Made by a program: the position numbers and the translations under genes. 64,000 nucleotides of DNA, taken from positions 1 to 64,000 of the forward strand of contig NZ_JACIEM010000007.1 of the NCBI RefSeq assembly GCF_014196845.1. Direction: 5' to 3'. Under the pieces are notes generated by a model. The model was not told where the DNA came from. It worked only from the letters and a program-made list of their open reading frames with translations, and made no database searches. This document shows positions 39,934 through 49,145 of the stretch, piece by piece. Numbering within the stretch: position 1 is the stretch's first letter; each line of letters begins with the position of its first letter. This DNA is from Aurantimonas endophytica (GTDB lineage Bacteria; Pseudomonadota; Alphaproteobacteria; Rhizobiales; Rhizobiaceae).

Positions 39934-40890
39934 TCACGAGGGCCGATCCGGTTCCTCGCGGAGACTGATGCTGCCGGCATAGCCTTCGGCATCAGCGCCT
40001 GGCTCGCGGTCAAGGACGATCGATCGGCCGTTGGGGAAGATCAGCCGGTTCCAGACGAGAAGCACTCGATTTTGACCGAACTGCACCTTGTTGGCGTATT
40101 GGCCGATGACGCGCGTTCCCTGCGGCACGAGCAGGATGCGGCCGGTCGGGCTGTCATAGATGTTTTCGGTAACCTGCGCGGTGATCTGGCCCGGTAGGTC
40201 CGACCGGATGCCGGTGATCAGTGCGGCGGATATCACGGCTCCCGCTTGAAGGATGTTCGGCGACGCCGGCGCAGCGACGCGATCGGGCGCAACCGTCCTG
40301 CGATCGGCCGCCGCGTTCAGAAATGCATTCTGCCGGTCCTGCGCTGAGGGCGTAGCCGGTGGCGAGGCGAGGCCGAGGCTCGCCAAATCGGGCTGCGGCG
40401 GGGGTTCTGGGACAGCTCCCGCCGCAGCCGGCGCCCCGGCTTCCCAATCCGGAGAAGAGACGGCTGGTGCGCGCGGTCTCGATTTCCTGAAGGCGGCGCT
40501 GCTCTTCCGGGCTGATGCCCGGATTGGGCGTAGCGATGCCCGGGACCGGAACAGTCTGCCCACGATCCTGGGTGCTGAGGATCGGCCGGCCGAGATCGTC
40601 GGGAAGCGGCGGGCCGAGCTGTGGCACCCCGCTGTAATCGCGCGGGAGGCCTGCAAGGCCATCGGCGGTTGGGAGCGACCGCCGTCGCGGGTCTGGAGCG
40701 CGTAGATCAGGGCTCCGCCAAGTCCGACGCTGGCGACTAGGCCGAGACCAGCGAGAACCTTTCGAGACAGCCGGGTCACGCGCGGCGGCTCGGCCCGCAG
40801 CCGCATCGGAGCTGGTTCGGCCGGCTCGCCGATCAGCGGCTGCGCATCGTCGTCTGGCACTTCCCCATTCCGGGGCGGGTTCTCGCTCAC
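39934..40890 (-). pseudogene. trbI: Conjugal transfer protein TrbI, frameshifted and truncated
   Basis: The start (SENPPRNGEVPDDDAQPLIG, membrane segment VLAGLGLVASVGLGGALIYA) and the 3' part (GAVISAALITGIRSDLPGQI, LVPQGTRVIGQYANKVQFGQ, FPNGRSIVLDREPGADAEGY) are clear TrbI/VirB10. Between about 40685 and 40450 the TrbI-like text (ADGLAGLPRDYSGVPQLGPP, LGRPILSTQDRGQTVPVPGI, GISPEEQRRLQEIETARTS) is in a different frame, so two compensating frameshifts scramble about 75 residues. The protein also ends soon after GYAG, missing the usual last 80-100 residues. ATGA coupling with trbG remains. A relic of a type IV secretion channel. Confidence 0.85.
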
Positions 40891-41702
40891 GAGGTCGGCC
40901 TCCCGTCTGTGCGGACAATCCTGACGCGCTTCTGCTCGCGGCCGGAGCCGAAGCGAAGCTCGGCCGCGGCGAACAGGCGGTCGACGATCATGTGCTGGCC
41001 GCGAACGCGGTAGTTGACCAGCTCGAAGGTGTTGCCCTCAGGGCCGACGACGAATAGCGGCGGCATTTCGCCCTGACCGATACCGCGCGGGAATTCGATG
41101 AAAACCTGACGGCCATCGTCAAAGGCGCGTCGTGGCCGCCATGGTGCGCGATCGTCGTCGATAGCGTAGCGGAAATTGACGTTAGCGAGATCGACCCCGC
41201 TTGCGACCGGCTGGGCGGCCTGAGCCTCAGCGTTCTGCCGGCGCAGCGCGATCAGCTGGTTCTGCGGGTACTGCCAGGAGACCGACGCCATGTAGGTCCG
41301 CTCGGTCGAGCGCAGCTCCATGTGATAGGTGCGCATGTTGGTATTGATGACGAGGTTGGTCGTCAGGTCCGCCCGCGTCGGCTTCACGAGGATATGGATC
41401 TGGCGCGTCGCTCCCGATCCACTTTCGGTGTCGCCAATGATCCAGCGGACCGTGTCCCCGGCCGCGACGGGACTCGCGCCCACGAGCTGCTCCCCGGGCT
41501 GAAGCGCGATATCGGTGATCTGGCCGACTGCGGTATAGACCTGATAGAGCGCCCCTGGAGTCCAGGGATAGACCTGCATGGAGTTGATGAAGCCGTCACG
41601 GACAGGCTGAACCCGCGCCGCCTCATTGGCCTGATTCACTCTAGCCGTCGGGTTGGTGGGTTCGGGCGCTCGGCATGTTTCGGGAAGCCGCAGCGGCGGC
41701 AT
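40887..41702 (-). pseudogene. trbG: Conjugal transfer protein TrbG, 5'-truncated
   Basis: 271 residues open. From PEPTNPTARVNQANEAARVQ onward it is a well conserved TrbG/VirB9: FINSMQVYPWTPGALYQVYT, VAAGDTVRWIIGDTESGSG, RTYHMELRSTERTYMASVSW, WRPRRAFDDGRQVFIEFPRG and QHMIVDRLFAAAELRFG. The normal N-terminal signal peptide and about 40-50 residues are missing. The frame instead opens with MPPLRLPETCRA directly before TrbG-like sequence. Without secretion it cannot work, hence pseudogene. It lies directly upstream of trbI as in trb operons; all other trb genes are absent. Confidence 0.8.
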
Positions 41703-42380
41703 GCGTGCATAGCCTACCCTTCACGGGTTGATGGCGTCAGGCCCTCGGCTGGACCAAGGATCAGCATCGGGAGATGATTTTCGCCATGACCGAGGGCCAC
41801 GATCGGATCGCCCGTTCCATGCTTTTTTGCCGCACGGCGTTGCCGACGTATGACCACGAGGGGCCGGCACACGCTCAACGACAAGGGCGTAAGGGTGGAT
41901 TGCTGACTGGCGGCTTTCAGGACAGGTTCGCGTTAAGCAGACATCGACAAAAAGGCGAACTCATTACTGACCAAACGGCAATAGCGGCCCGACGCTTCGC
42001 TGATGTCGCGGTAGAAGGGTATCCCGGTAGAACGGAGGGTGGGCCGGGCCTCTTTAAGTTGGTCGGGTAGCAGACTTGGGCTAGTCGAGCTCGGCTTTGC
42101 CGCCGAGGGGAATCTCGTCGGATATTGTTTCAGTAGCTGGCGCGGACTTCTTCCATCATCGTAGAAGATGCCGACTGCACGGTTGAGCAAGGCTAGCAAG
42201 TTGAGCCAGCACTGTGGCGCTTCGCCGAGGCCCGTTGGCCAACCGTCGATTTTCGCAGGGTCGACAAGAACTGGACGGTAGCACACGGCCCCGTGCCCGA
42301 GGTCGAGCGGATTATGAAACGTGATCGGGCGCGGACTTGCGAGATCCGCTGCTGGCTGATCGAACCTGTCCCCGCTTGAC
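41703..42380. other. 678-bp gap without a supported gene
   Basis: Frames exist on both strands, the longest ending at 41933 on the minus strand, but none has convincing composition or motifs. It lies between the broken trb genes and the araC-type gene, and is probably recombination debris. Confidence 0.45.
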
Positions 42381-43277
42381 TCAGGCAGCTGCCTGCGCTT
42401 CGTTTCGGGATTCCCGTTTCCGCGTCGTGCCGAACATGCGGCTGTACTCGCGCGAGAATTGCGACGCGCTTTCATAGCCGACAGTGCCCGCCGCCTGTGT
42501 TGCGGTGTAGCCTTTCGCGAGCATCAGACGCCGCGCCTCGATCAGCCTCAGCTGTTTTTGGAATTGAAGGGGCGACAATGACGTGAGTGCCTTGAAGTGC
42601 CTGTGAAAGGCCGAAGGGCTTAAGTTCGCTGCGGCCGCCAGGCTCTCGACGGGTATCGGATCGGAAAAGCTGCTGCGCAGAATGTCCACTGCGCGCGCGA
42701 TGCGCTCGCCGTGGCCGCCGGGAACCGACAGACTGCGCAAGGCTGGTCCATTCTCACTGTTGAGCAACCAATAGTGCAGTTCGCGCATGATGGCGGGCCT
42801 CACCACGTCAACCGCCTGCGGGTGGTCGAGCAGTCGCATTAGCCGCATGGCGCAATCGATGATCGTATCGTCCAGAGTTTCGACGAACAGCGGGGCAGCC
42901 GGCGGCTCGACTTCGACCGTGCTGCCCATCTCGAGCGCGACCTCCTGCATGATCACGGCGTCGAGCTCGATCGCCACCGCGAGATATGGCTCACGCGCTG
43001 CCGCTTCGACAATCTGCCCGATGACCGGAACATCCGCACCAACGATGACCGACTGGCCGGCTGAGAAGATCTGCTCAGTCCGGCCGATCGTCATCTGCTT
43101 GCTTCCCTGCAAGACGAGGCAGACCAGCGGTCGATAGATCGACCGGAGCGGCCCGGCGGGGATGTCGACACGCATCATGCGAAGGCCCGCAACGGGCGTC
43201 ACGGCAAGGCCGTCACCGTTGGCGTGTTGCCCGGCGTAGTCGAATACCGCCTGTCTCAATGCCTGCATGAACTGCAC
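42381..43277 (-). CDS. AraC-family transcriptional regulator
   Basis: 298 residues (ATG 43277 or 43268). N-terminal AraC_N cupin-like domain: GLRMMRVDIPAGPLRSIYRP, LVCLVLQGSKQMTIGRTEQI, VIVGADVPVIGQIVEAAARE. C-terminal double helix-turn-helix: SDPIPVESLAAAANLSPSAF, HRHFKALTSLSPLQFQKQLR, LIEARRLMLAKGYTATQAAG, TVGYESASQFSREYSRMFGT. It is divergent from an SDR and the pao-type operon (156-bp gap), so it is the probable activator of those genes in response to an aldehyde or other inducer. Confidence 0.9.
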   Translation of the reverse strand: MQFMQALRQAVFDYAGQHANGDGLAVTPVAGLRMMRVDIPAGPLRSIYRPLVCLVLQGSKQMTIGRTEQIFSAGQSVIVGADVPVIGQIVEAAAREPYLAVAIELDAVIMQEVALEMGSTVEVEPPAAPLFVETLDDTIIDCAMRLMRLLDHPQAVDVVRPAIMRELHYWLLNSENGPALRSLSVPGGHGERIARAVDILRSSFSDPIPVESLAAAANLSPSAFHRHFKALTSLSPLQFQKQLRLIEARRLMLAKGYTATQAAGTVGYESASQFSREYSRMFGTTRKRESRNEAQAAA

Positions 43278-43433
43278 CTCGTTCTTGGAACGTCTCGCTC
43301 GAAACTAGCGTGTCTGCAGCCGCGCGTCAGCCCCAAGGAGGATTAGGCAAGCTTTGGAGCGGTTCAGGCAAGACCCGGTGTTCCTGTCCGCCGATAGTCG
43401 CACCGAGGCGCCAAGCCAGCGCTTGCAGGATTT

Positions 43434-44213
43434 ATGAAAGACATATCGATGACCAGATTATCGAAAATCGCGTTGATTACCGGAGGGAGCCGAGGGCTCG
43501 GCCGCAACTGTGCCATGAGCCTCGCAACCAGCGGCGCCGGCGTGGTCATCACCTACAACACGAACCGACCTGCCGCAGAAGCTGTCGTCCAGGAGATCGT
43601 CGATGCAGGAGGCCGCGCGGCACTCCTGCATCTCGACACAGGCAGGGTTGAGTCCTTCGACACCTTCAAGGTGGATCTCGACGAGCTTCTTCGAGCCGTA
43701 TGGGAACGCGACCATTTCGACTATCTCGTCAACAATGCCGGTTTCGGCCTCTCCGCTCCGTTCGGCTCGACGTCCGAAACCGACTTCGACCGACTGGTGG
43801 ACGTCCATCTCAAGGGCGTCTTCTTCCTGACGCAGCGCCTGGCTCCGATGATCGAGGATGGCGGGCGCATCATCAACATATCGACGGGGCTTACGCGGTT
43901 CAGCATTCCGGGAATGGCTGCCTACGCCATGATGAAGGGCGGCATCGAGGTCTTTACCCGCTATCTCGCCAAGGAACTCGGCCCACGTGGGATCACCGCG
44001 AATGTCGTCGCGCCCGGGGCGATCGCGACAGACTTCGGCGGCGGCCTTGTCCGCGACAACGGCGACTACAACCGGCGAGTGGCCGACGCGACCGCGCTCG
44101 GTCGTGCAGGCCTGCCCGACGATGTCGGGCCGATGGTCGCATCGTTGCTGTCTGATGCCAATCACTGGGTGAACGGCCAGCGGATCGAAGTTTCCGGGGG
44201 AATGAACCTCTGA
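43434..44213 (+). CDS. Short-chain dehydrogenase/reductase (classical SDR)
   Basis: 259 residues. NAD(P)-binding LSKIALITGGSRGLGRNCAM (TGxxxGxG), DYLVNNAGFGLS (NNAG), active site Ser in RIINISTGLTRFSIPG and YxxxK in MAAYAMMKGGIEVFTRYLAK, and the C-terminal GRAGLPDDVGPMVASLLSDA with WVNGQRIEVSGGM. The catalytic tetrad is intact. It is a cytosolic oxidoreductase, probably alcohol/aldehyde or ketone interconversion. First gene of the run leading into the paoABC-like operon (28 bp to the next), divergent from the AraC regulator. AGGA lies just before ATG 43434. Confidence 0.9.
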   Translation: MKDISMTRLSKIALITGGSRGLGRNCAMSLATSGAGVVITYNTNRPAAEAVVQEIVDAGGRAALLHLDTGRVESFDTFKVDLDELLRAVWERDHFDYLVNNAGFGLSAPFGSTSETDFDRLVDVHLKGVFFLTQRLAPMIEDGGRIINISTGLTRFSIPGMAAYAMMKGGIEVFTRYLAKELGPRGITANVVAPGAIATDFGGGLVRDNGDYNRRVADATALGRAGLPDDVGPMVASLLSDANHWVNGQRIEVSGGMNL

Positions 44214-44241
44214 CTCAGCCAACCCATGAAAGGGCGAAGCC

Positions 44242-44883
44242 ATGAAAGACGAGACCCCCAGGCACGATGACGCCGACGCACGGCTCCTCTACAACGCCAC
44301 CGGCATCAATCGCCGAGATCTGATCAAGGGTGGGATCTCGCTCTCCGCCTTGATCGCCTTGTCCGAGCTTACGCTTCTCTCCGACGCACTCGCAGCGGAA
44401 TTCAGCGAAGGCGTCCCGGTCAGCTTCGTCATCAACAGCGAGGCCTATGGTCTCACTCTCGATCCGCGTACCTCGCTCCTGGATGTACTTCGGGAATCGT
44501 TGTCACTGACGGGCGCCAAGAAGGGGTGCGATCACGGCCAGTGCGGCGCATGCACCGTACATTTGGATGGTCGCCGCGTCGTTTCGTGCCTCACCCTAGC
44601 CGTGCAAATCGATGGACGGGAGGTCCTGACCATCGAGGGCCTTTCGCCAGCCGACGGCGATCTGCATCCCATGCAGCAGGCATTCATCGACCATGACGCT
44701 CTTCAGTGCGGATACTGCACGCCTGGCCAGATCATGGCTGCCGTCGCCTGTGTGCGGGAGGGGCACGCGACGTCGCCCGACCAAATCCGCGAATACATGA
44801 GCGGCAATCTCTGCCGCTGCGGCGCCTATGTCGGGATCGTCGCCGCGATCCAGGATGCCGCATCGAAGATGGAGGATCTCTGA
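44242..44883 (+). CDS. paoA: Periplasmic aldehyde oxidoreductase, [2Fe-2S] subunit
   Basis: 213 residues. Tat-type signal at about 24-52 (INRRDLIKGGISLSALIALS), so the complex is exported folded. Plant-type ferredoxin cysteines: KKGCDHGQCGACTVHL and VSCLTLAV. The second [2Fe-2S] site is LQCGYCTPGQIMAA and NLCRCGAYVGIVAAI. Same length and layout as E. coli PaoA (YagT). It relays electrons from the Moco site of PaoC toward FAD in PaoB. The following subunit genes are contiguous. AAGGGCG lies before ATG 44242. Confidence 0.9.
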   Translation: MKDETPRHDDADARLLYNATGINRRDLIKGGISLSALIALSELTLLSDALAAEFSEGVPVSFVINSEAYGLTLDPRTSLLDVLRESLSLTGAKKGCDHGQCGACTVHLDGRRVVSCLTLAVQIDGREVLTIEGLSPADGDLHPMQQAFIDHDALQCGYCTPGQIMAAVACVREGHATSPDQIREYMSGNLCRCGAYVGIVAAIQDAASKMEDL

Positions 44884-44885
44884 CC

Positions 44886-45878
44886 TTGCGCCCGTTCGCC
44901 TACGCCCGTGCCACCACCGCTTCCGAAGCCGTGCAATCCTTTGGACCGAGCTCGTCGACAACGCGCTTTCTCGCCGGAGGCACGACACTCTTCGACTTGA
45001 TGAAGTTGAATGTGGAGACCCCCACCAGACTGGTCGACATCAACGGCATCAGCGAGCTTGCCGCCTTCGACACCGGCGGCAACGATCTCGTGTTCGGGCC
45101 GCTCGCTCGGATGAGCGACGTCGCTTTCGATCCGACCCTGGTCAGCAACTATCCGCTGATCGCTGAAGCCTTGTGGAAGGCGGCGTCCGGCCAGGTGCGC
45201 AACATGGCGAGTCTTGGCGGAAATCTCCTTCAACGTACACGCTGTGCCTATTTCCGGCACGGCGAGCCTTTCGCCTGCAACAAACGCCAGCCGGGTTCGG
45301 GTTGCGCTGCTATCGGCGGTCGCGATCGGGGACACGCGGTGCTCGGGGGCAGCGAGGCCTGTATCGCGACCTATCCCGGCGACCTCGCGGTGGCGCTCGT
45401 CGCCCTGGACGCCGAGATCGACATCCTTTGCCCGAACGGCACACGAACCGAACTGCTGGAGAAGCTCTACCTCGAACCTGGCGACACGCCGGATCGAGAA
45501 ACCACGCTCGCTCCGGGCGAGTTAATCGTGAGCATCCGTGTCCCGCGCGGGCAGGCTGCGCGCAGCTCGACCTATCACAAGATCCGGGACCGAGAATCCT
45601 TCGCGTTCGCCATCGCCTCTGCAGCCGTTGCACTTCAGCTGGACGGGGATGTCGTCCGCGATGCCCGCATTGCGCTCGGTGGCATTGCGACACGCCCTTG
45701 GCGGGCGCGCGAAGCCGAAAGAGCCCTGATTGGAGCGACACTCACGGAAGGTGCTGCCAGCGCTGCGGGTGAACTTGCTCTGGGCGGTGCTCGTGCCGGA
45801 AGCCACAACGCATTCCGGATTGAACTGGGTGCCCGGACCGTCGCCGACGCACTGATGATCGCCAAGGAAAGGGCCTGA
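44886..45878 (+). CDS. paoB: Periplasmic aldehyde oxidoreductase, FAD subunit
   Basis: About 330 residues. The start is taken as TTG 44886 (GGAGG 10-14 nt upstream), giving LRPFAYARATTASEAV; a CTG at 44880 is possible, and no ATG fits. FAD-binding domain: FLAGGTTLFDLMKLNVETPT and QVRNMASLGGNLLQRTRCAY. The cysteine cluster RTRCAYFRHGEPFACNKRQ then GSGCAAIGG matches the extra [4Fe-4S] site known for E. coli PaoB (YagS). The CO-dehydrogenase flavoprotein C-terminal domain follows (YHKIRDRESFAFAIASAAVA). Start three bases after the paoA stop. Confidence 0.88.
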   Translation: MRPFAYARATTASEAVQSFGPSSSTTRFLAGGTTLFDLMKLNVETPTRLVDINGISELAAFDTGGNDLVFGPLARMSDVAFDPTLVSNYPLIAEALWKAASGQVRNMASLGGNLLQRTRCAYFRHGEPFACNKRQPGSGCAAIGGRDRGHAVLGGSEACIATYPGDLAVALVALDAEIDILCPNGTRTELLEKLYLEPGDTPDRETTLAPGELIVSIRVPRGQAARSSTYHKIRDRESFAFAIASAAVALQLDGDVVRDARIALGGIATRPWRAREAERALIGATLTEGAASAAGELALGGARAGSHNAFRIELGARTVADALMIAKERA

Positions 45879-45881
45879 TCG

Positions 45882-48080
45882 ATGAGCAACGCTCCCTATG
45901 CAGACATTGCCCGCGTCGATGCGCTCGACAAGGTGCGTGGCGTCACGCTTTACGCAGCCGACCGCCAACCCGACAACCTCGTCCACGCCGCGCTCGCTAC
46001 AGCGACGATCGCCAAGGGCTCGATCATATCGATCGACACCAGCGCAGCGGAGGCAGTCGTCGGCGTGCGATTGATCCTGACCCACGAAAACATTGGCCCC
46101 CTGAGATCCGCAGGCTTCCTGCTTGGTGGCGGACTCGCGTTCCAGAGCTTCCAGCCCATGTCGTCTCCCACGATCGCCTATCGTGGGCAGCCGATCGCGG
46201 TGGTCGCGGCCGATACGCTGGAAGCAGCCATCGAGGCGGCGGCGCTGATCAAGGCTTCCTACCTTGAGGAGGCCTTCGCATCGACGATTGAAAGTGCAGG
46301 GGCCGAGACGATCGTGCAGGCGGAAGCGCCGCTGGGCCATCCAAGTCCTGACGTCGTGTTCGGCGACGCCGATCAGGCCTTTGCCGACGCGGATGTCCAG
46401 GTCAACGCCACCTTCACGAGTCCGCCCCAGCACCAGAACCCGATCGAGCTTGTCGCTACTGTCGCGCAATGGTCGGGCGAAAAGCTCCTGATCCATGAGG
46501 GGACACAGAACGCCAATGCACTGCGCTTTGGCCTGGCCAAGCAGCTCCGCATTCCTGCCGAGAATATCGAGATCAGGTCGCATCATCTCGGCGGCGGCTT
46601 CGGGCAGAAGAACTCATTGCAGATGCAGACGGTCTTCGCCGCGATTGCCGCCCGCCGGATAGGCCGGCCGGTCAAGCTGGTGGTTCCGCGCAGCCAGCTG
46701 TTTCATGATGCCAGCTTCCGGCCGCAGAGCGTCCACCGGATGCAACTCGGCGCAGATACTTCAGGAAAGATTGTCGCCGCGCTGCACTCGGTCGATGGGC
46801 AGACCTCACGGCACGACCTTTTTCCCGGCGAGTATTGCCAGACCTCCGCGCGGCTCTACGGCATTCCGAACTTTCGCGGTTTTCACCGCATGATCCGCAC
46901 GGACACCCAGACCCCTGGCTACATGCGCGCTCCCTTTGAGCACACCGCCTGTCTGGCCATGGAATGTGCGGTCGATGAGTTGGCATATCGCCTCGATCAG
47001 GACCCCGTGGCATTGCGTCTCGCCAACGACACAGCCCACGATCCGGTGGAAGATCTGCCGCTGTCCTCGCGACATCTCGCGGAATGCTTGAGGCGTGGCT
47101 CGGAACGCTTCGGATGGCGAGACCGCCGGATGGAGCCCCTGTCGATGCGCGCTGCGGATGGGTCCTATATCGGCTGGGGGGTGGCCTGTGGCGCCTATCC
47201 GGGCAATGCGGCAGCCAATGTCGCAAGGCTGACGATCACGGCCGAGGGAAGCGTCGAGATAAGCGCCGGCGTGCATGAGATGGGCCAGGGCATCCGGACG
47301 GTCCTGGCCAATGTCGTCTCGCGTCATCTCAACGTGCCGCTGGAAAGCGTGACCGCGCTGCTGGGTGACACCAGCGGCACATATCCTCATCTGACGGCAG
47401 GCTCCTGGGGAACCACGGCGTCCATCCCCGCCACCATCAAGGCATGTGACGCGATGTGGCAAAGACTGCGTGAGATCGCACCCGATGCGCCTTCGGAGGC
47501 AAACCCCATCGACCTGATCAGGCGAGCCGGACTGCCAAGCCTTCAGGTCGAAGTTCGAAGCTCGGCGCCCGGGCAGGACATCAGCGCAGCCGACGAGATC
47601 GCCACCGGCGGTGCTTCGCCCACGGGGCCGGCCTATCCGGGATTCGTGACGTTCAGCTACATCGCTCATTTCGTCGAGGTGCGGATCGAGCCCAACACGC
47701 GTCGGATCCGTGTCCCTCGCGTGGTCAGCGTGGCCGACTGCGGCAGGGTGTTGTCACCGCGCACCGCAAGGAGCCAGGTCTGGGGCGGGGTGGTCTGGGG
47801 CATCGGCGCCGCCCTGCGCGAAGAGAGTGAGGTCGACCCGCGCTACGGAGGGTTTCTCAACGCGGACATCGCCGAATACATGATCCCGGTGAATGCCGAC
47901 ATCGGAACGATCGACGTGGACTTCATCGACGAGCCTGATCCGCAGATCAACGAGGCTGGCGTGAAAGGGTTGGGGGAAGTCGTCATGGCCGGCGTGGCAC
48001 CGGCGATAGCCAACGCCATTTTTCACGCCACGGGCAAGAGGCTGCGAAGCCTGCCATTCCGCGCCGAACACCTGCTGTGA
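45882..48080 (+). CDS. paoC: Periplasmic aldehyde oxidoreductase, molybdenum-cofactor subunit
   Basis: 732 residues, the same length as E. coli PaoC (YagR). Xanthine-oxidase-family large subunit: DIARVDALDKVRGVTLYAAD, TFTSPPQHQNPIELVATVAQ, IEIRSHHLGGGFGQKNSLQM (Moco loop), TPGYMRAPFEHTACLAMECA, HEMGQGIRTVLANVVSRHLN, GSWGTTASIPA, and the catalytic glutamate in GVKGLGEVVMAG (about residue 699). It hydroxylates aldehydes to carboxylic acids, in family members preferring aromatic aldehydes. Maturation needs MCD-form cofactor and a PaoD/XdhC-type chaperone, which is not in this window. Confidence 0.92.
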   Translation: MSNAPYADIARVDALDKVRGVTLYAADRQPDNLVHAALATATIAKGSIISIDTSAAEAVVGVRLILTHENIGPLRSAGFLLGGGLAFQSFQPMSSPTIAYRGQPIAVVAADTLEAAIEAAALIKASYLEEAFASTIESAGAETIVQAEAPLGHPSPDVVFGDADQAFADADVQVNATFTSPPQHQNPIELVATVAQWSGEKLLIHEGTQNANALRFGLAKQLRIPAENIEIRSHHLGGGFGQKNSLQMQTVFAAIAARRIGRPVKLVVPRSQLFHDASFRPQSVHRMQLGADTSGKIVAALHSVDGQTSRHDLFPGEYCQTSARLYGIPNFRGFHRMIRTDTQTPGYMRAPFEHTACLAMECAVDELAYRLDQDPVALRLANDTAHDPVEDLPLSSRHLAECLRRGSERFGWRDRRMEPLSMRAADGSYIGWGVACGAYPGNAAANVARLTITAEGSVEISAGVHEMGQGIRTVLANVVSRHLNVPLESVTALLGDTSGTYPHLTAGSWGTTASIPATIKACDAMWQRLREIAPDAPSEANPIDLIRRAGLPSLQVEVRSSAPGQDISAADEIATGGASPTGPAYPGFVTFSYIAHFVEVRIEPNTRRIRVPRVVSVADCGRVLSPRTARSQVWGGVVWGIGAALREESEVDPRYGGFLNADIAEYMIPVNADIGTIDVDFIDEPDPQINEAGVKGLGEVVMAGVAPAIANAIFHATGKRLRSLPFRAEHLL

Positions 48081-48090
48081 GAGGCGCGTC

Positions 48091-48636
48091 ATGAAACGAG
48101 CCTCTTTGCGCCGAAATGCATCCGCCGCGTTCGCCCGGCTCCGGCCAATCCTCGGGGGAGCCGTGCTGGGCCTTGCTGGACTATCCTTCGCCTGGGCACT
48201 CGTGCTGGGCTCGGGCGCTGCCTGGGGACATCACGGATTCGGTGGCCGCTACGACCTGTCAGCTCCCGTCTGGATCGAGGGGGAAGTCACCCGCGCTTAC
48301 TTCGGCCAACCGCATGCCGAACTGGTCATTCGCGTTGCCGATGACCTTGGAGTCCCAGCAGCACCGCCTGATCTGGGATCAGCCGCCACCTTTCTCGATC
48401 CGGGACGTTTGCAGGTACGCGCCGATATGCGCGGAGCGTCGGTCGAAGTCGAGCTGCCTCCGACCCAGAAATATTTCAGCCTTGGAGAACGGATCGCGGT
48501 GGGTGACCGCATCGCAATCATCGCGGTCCGAAATTGCGACCCTCCGCATCAGCTGAACGGTCAATGGCTGCGCCTGGCAGACGGCGAGATCGTCGCCCGA
48601 GCAGGCGCCATGAGCTACATGGTCGGCGGATGCTGA
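48091..48636 (+). CDS. Secreted/anchored HHG-motif protein (DUF6152-like)
   Basis: 181 residues with a membrane/signal segment at about 20-45 (ILGGAVLGLAGLSFAWALVL) followed by AWGHHGFGGRYDLSAPVWIE then GEVTRAYFGQPHAELVIRVA. The AHHxFxxxYD-----I-G-V pattern at the start of a beta-rich domain is that of DUF6152-type periplasmic proteins found beside pao-like and redox operons. Function unknown. Gene starts 10 bp after paoC and overlaps the next membrane gene (ATGCTGA), so it is part of the operon and may assist the exported oxidoreductase. Confidence 0.7.
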   Translation: MKRASLRRNASAAFARLRPILGGAVLGLAGLSFAWALVLGSGAAWGHHGFGGRYDLSAPVWIEGEVTRAYFGQPHAELVIRVADDLGVPAAPPDLGSAATFLDPGRLQVRADMRGASVEVELPPTQKYFSLGERIAVGDRIAIIAVRNCDPPHQLNGQWLRLADGEIVARAGAMSYMVGGC

Positions 48637-49100
48637 CGGGTCTGCTCTCCTATCTCGAAGGGACGCAGATCGTCGCTGCCCTGCGGACCTCTCCGCCGAC
48701 CTACGCCGTGGTCAGCGCGCTGCACATCGTCGGCTTGGGCACATTGATCGGGTCCATCATGACGCTGGATCTGCGTGTCCTCGGAATTTGGAAACAGCGC
48801 GCATGGCGGGAGGCCGTCCCGGTAGTCAGCCCGATCGCGGCCGCCGGGTTGACGGTCGCGATCGCGACCGGAGTGCTTCTCTTTGCCATCCGTCCATTTC
48901 ACTATCTGAACAACACGCCCTTTCTCGCAAAGCTTACGCTTGTAGTCGTCGGACTGCTGAATGCAGCGGTGTTTCATTACAGGCTCCGACGCGCCGCCGG
49001 GACCGGTCCGGACGGATTCAGCCGTGGCGGAGCCGCAATATCATTCGCAACCTGGACTGCCGCCATCTTTGCCGGACGCTTCATCGCCTTCATCGAATGA
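48630..49100 (+). CDS. Four-span inner-membrane protein (DUF6644-like)
   Basis: 156 residues from ATG 48630, overlapping the preceding stop. Four hydrophobic spans: VVSALHIVGLGTLIGSIMTL, VSPIAAAGLTVAIATGVLLF, FLAKLTLVVVGLLNAAVFHY and AAISFATWTAAIFAGRFIAF. His residues occur in spans 1 and 3 (SALHIVG, AVFHYRL), so haem or quinone binding is conceivable. As it is coupled to a periplasmic redox operon it may be its membrane electron-transfer partner; this is inference. No established function. Confidence 0.7.
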   Translation: MLTGLLSYLEGTQIVAALRTSPPTYAVVSALHIVGLGTLIGSIMTLDLRVLGIWKQRAWREAVPVVSPIAAAGLTVAIATGVLLFAIRPFHYLNNTPFLAKLTLVVVGLLNAAVFHYRLRRAAGTGPDGFSRGGAAISFATWTAAIFAGRFIAFIE

Positions 49101-49145
49101 GCAAGCGGGGCCAACCAAATACGCCATGCTCGGAGGACACTTACA

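Noticed and set aside
41933-42475. 180-aa minus frame in the trb-araC gap
   Set aside because: No motif, Pro/Arg/Ser-rich, overlaps the AraC 3' end, no ribosome site.
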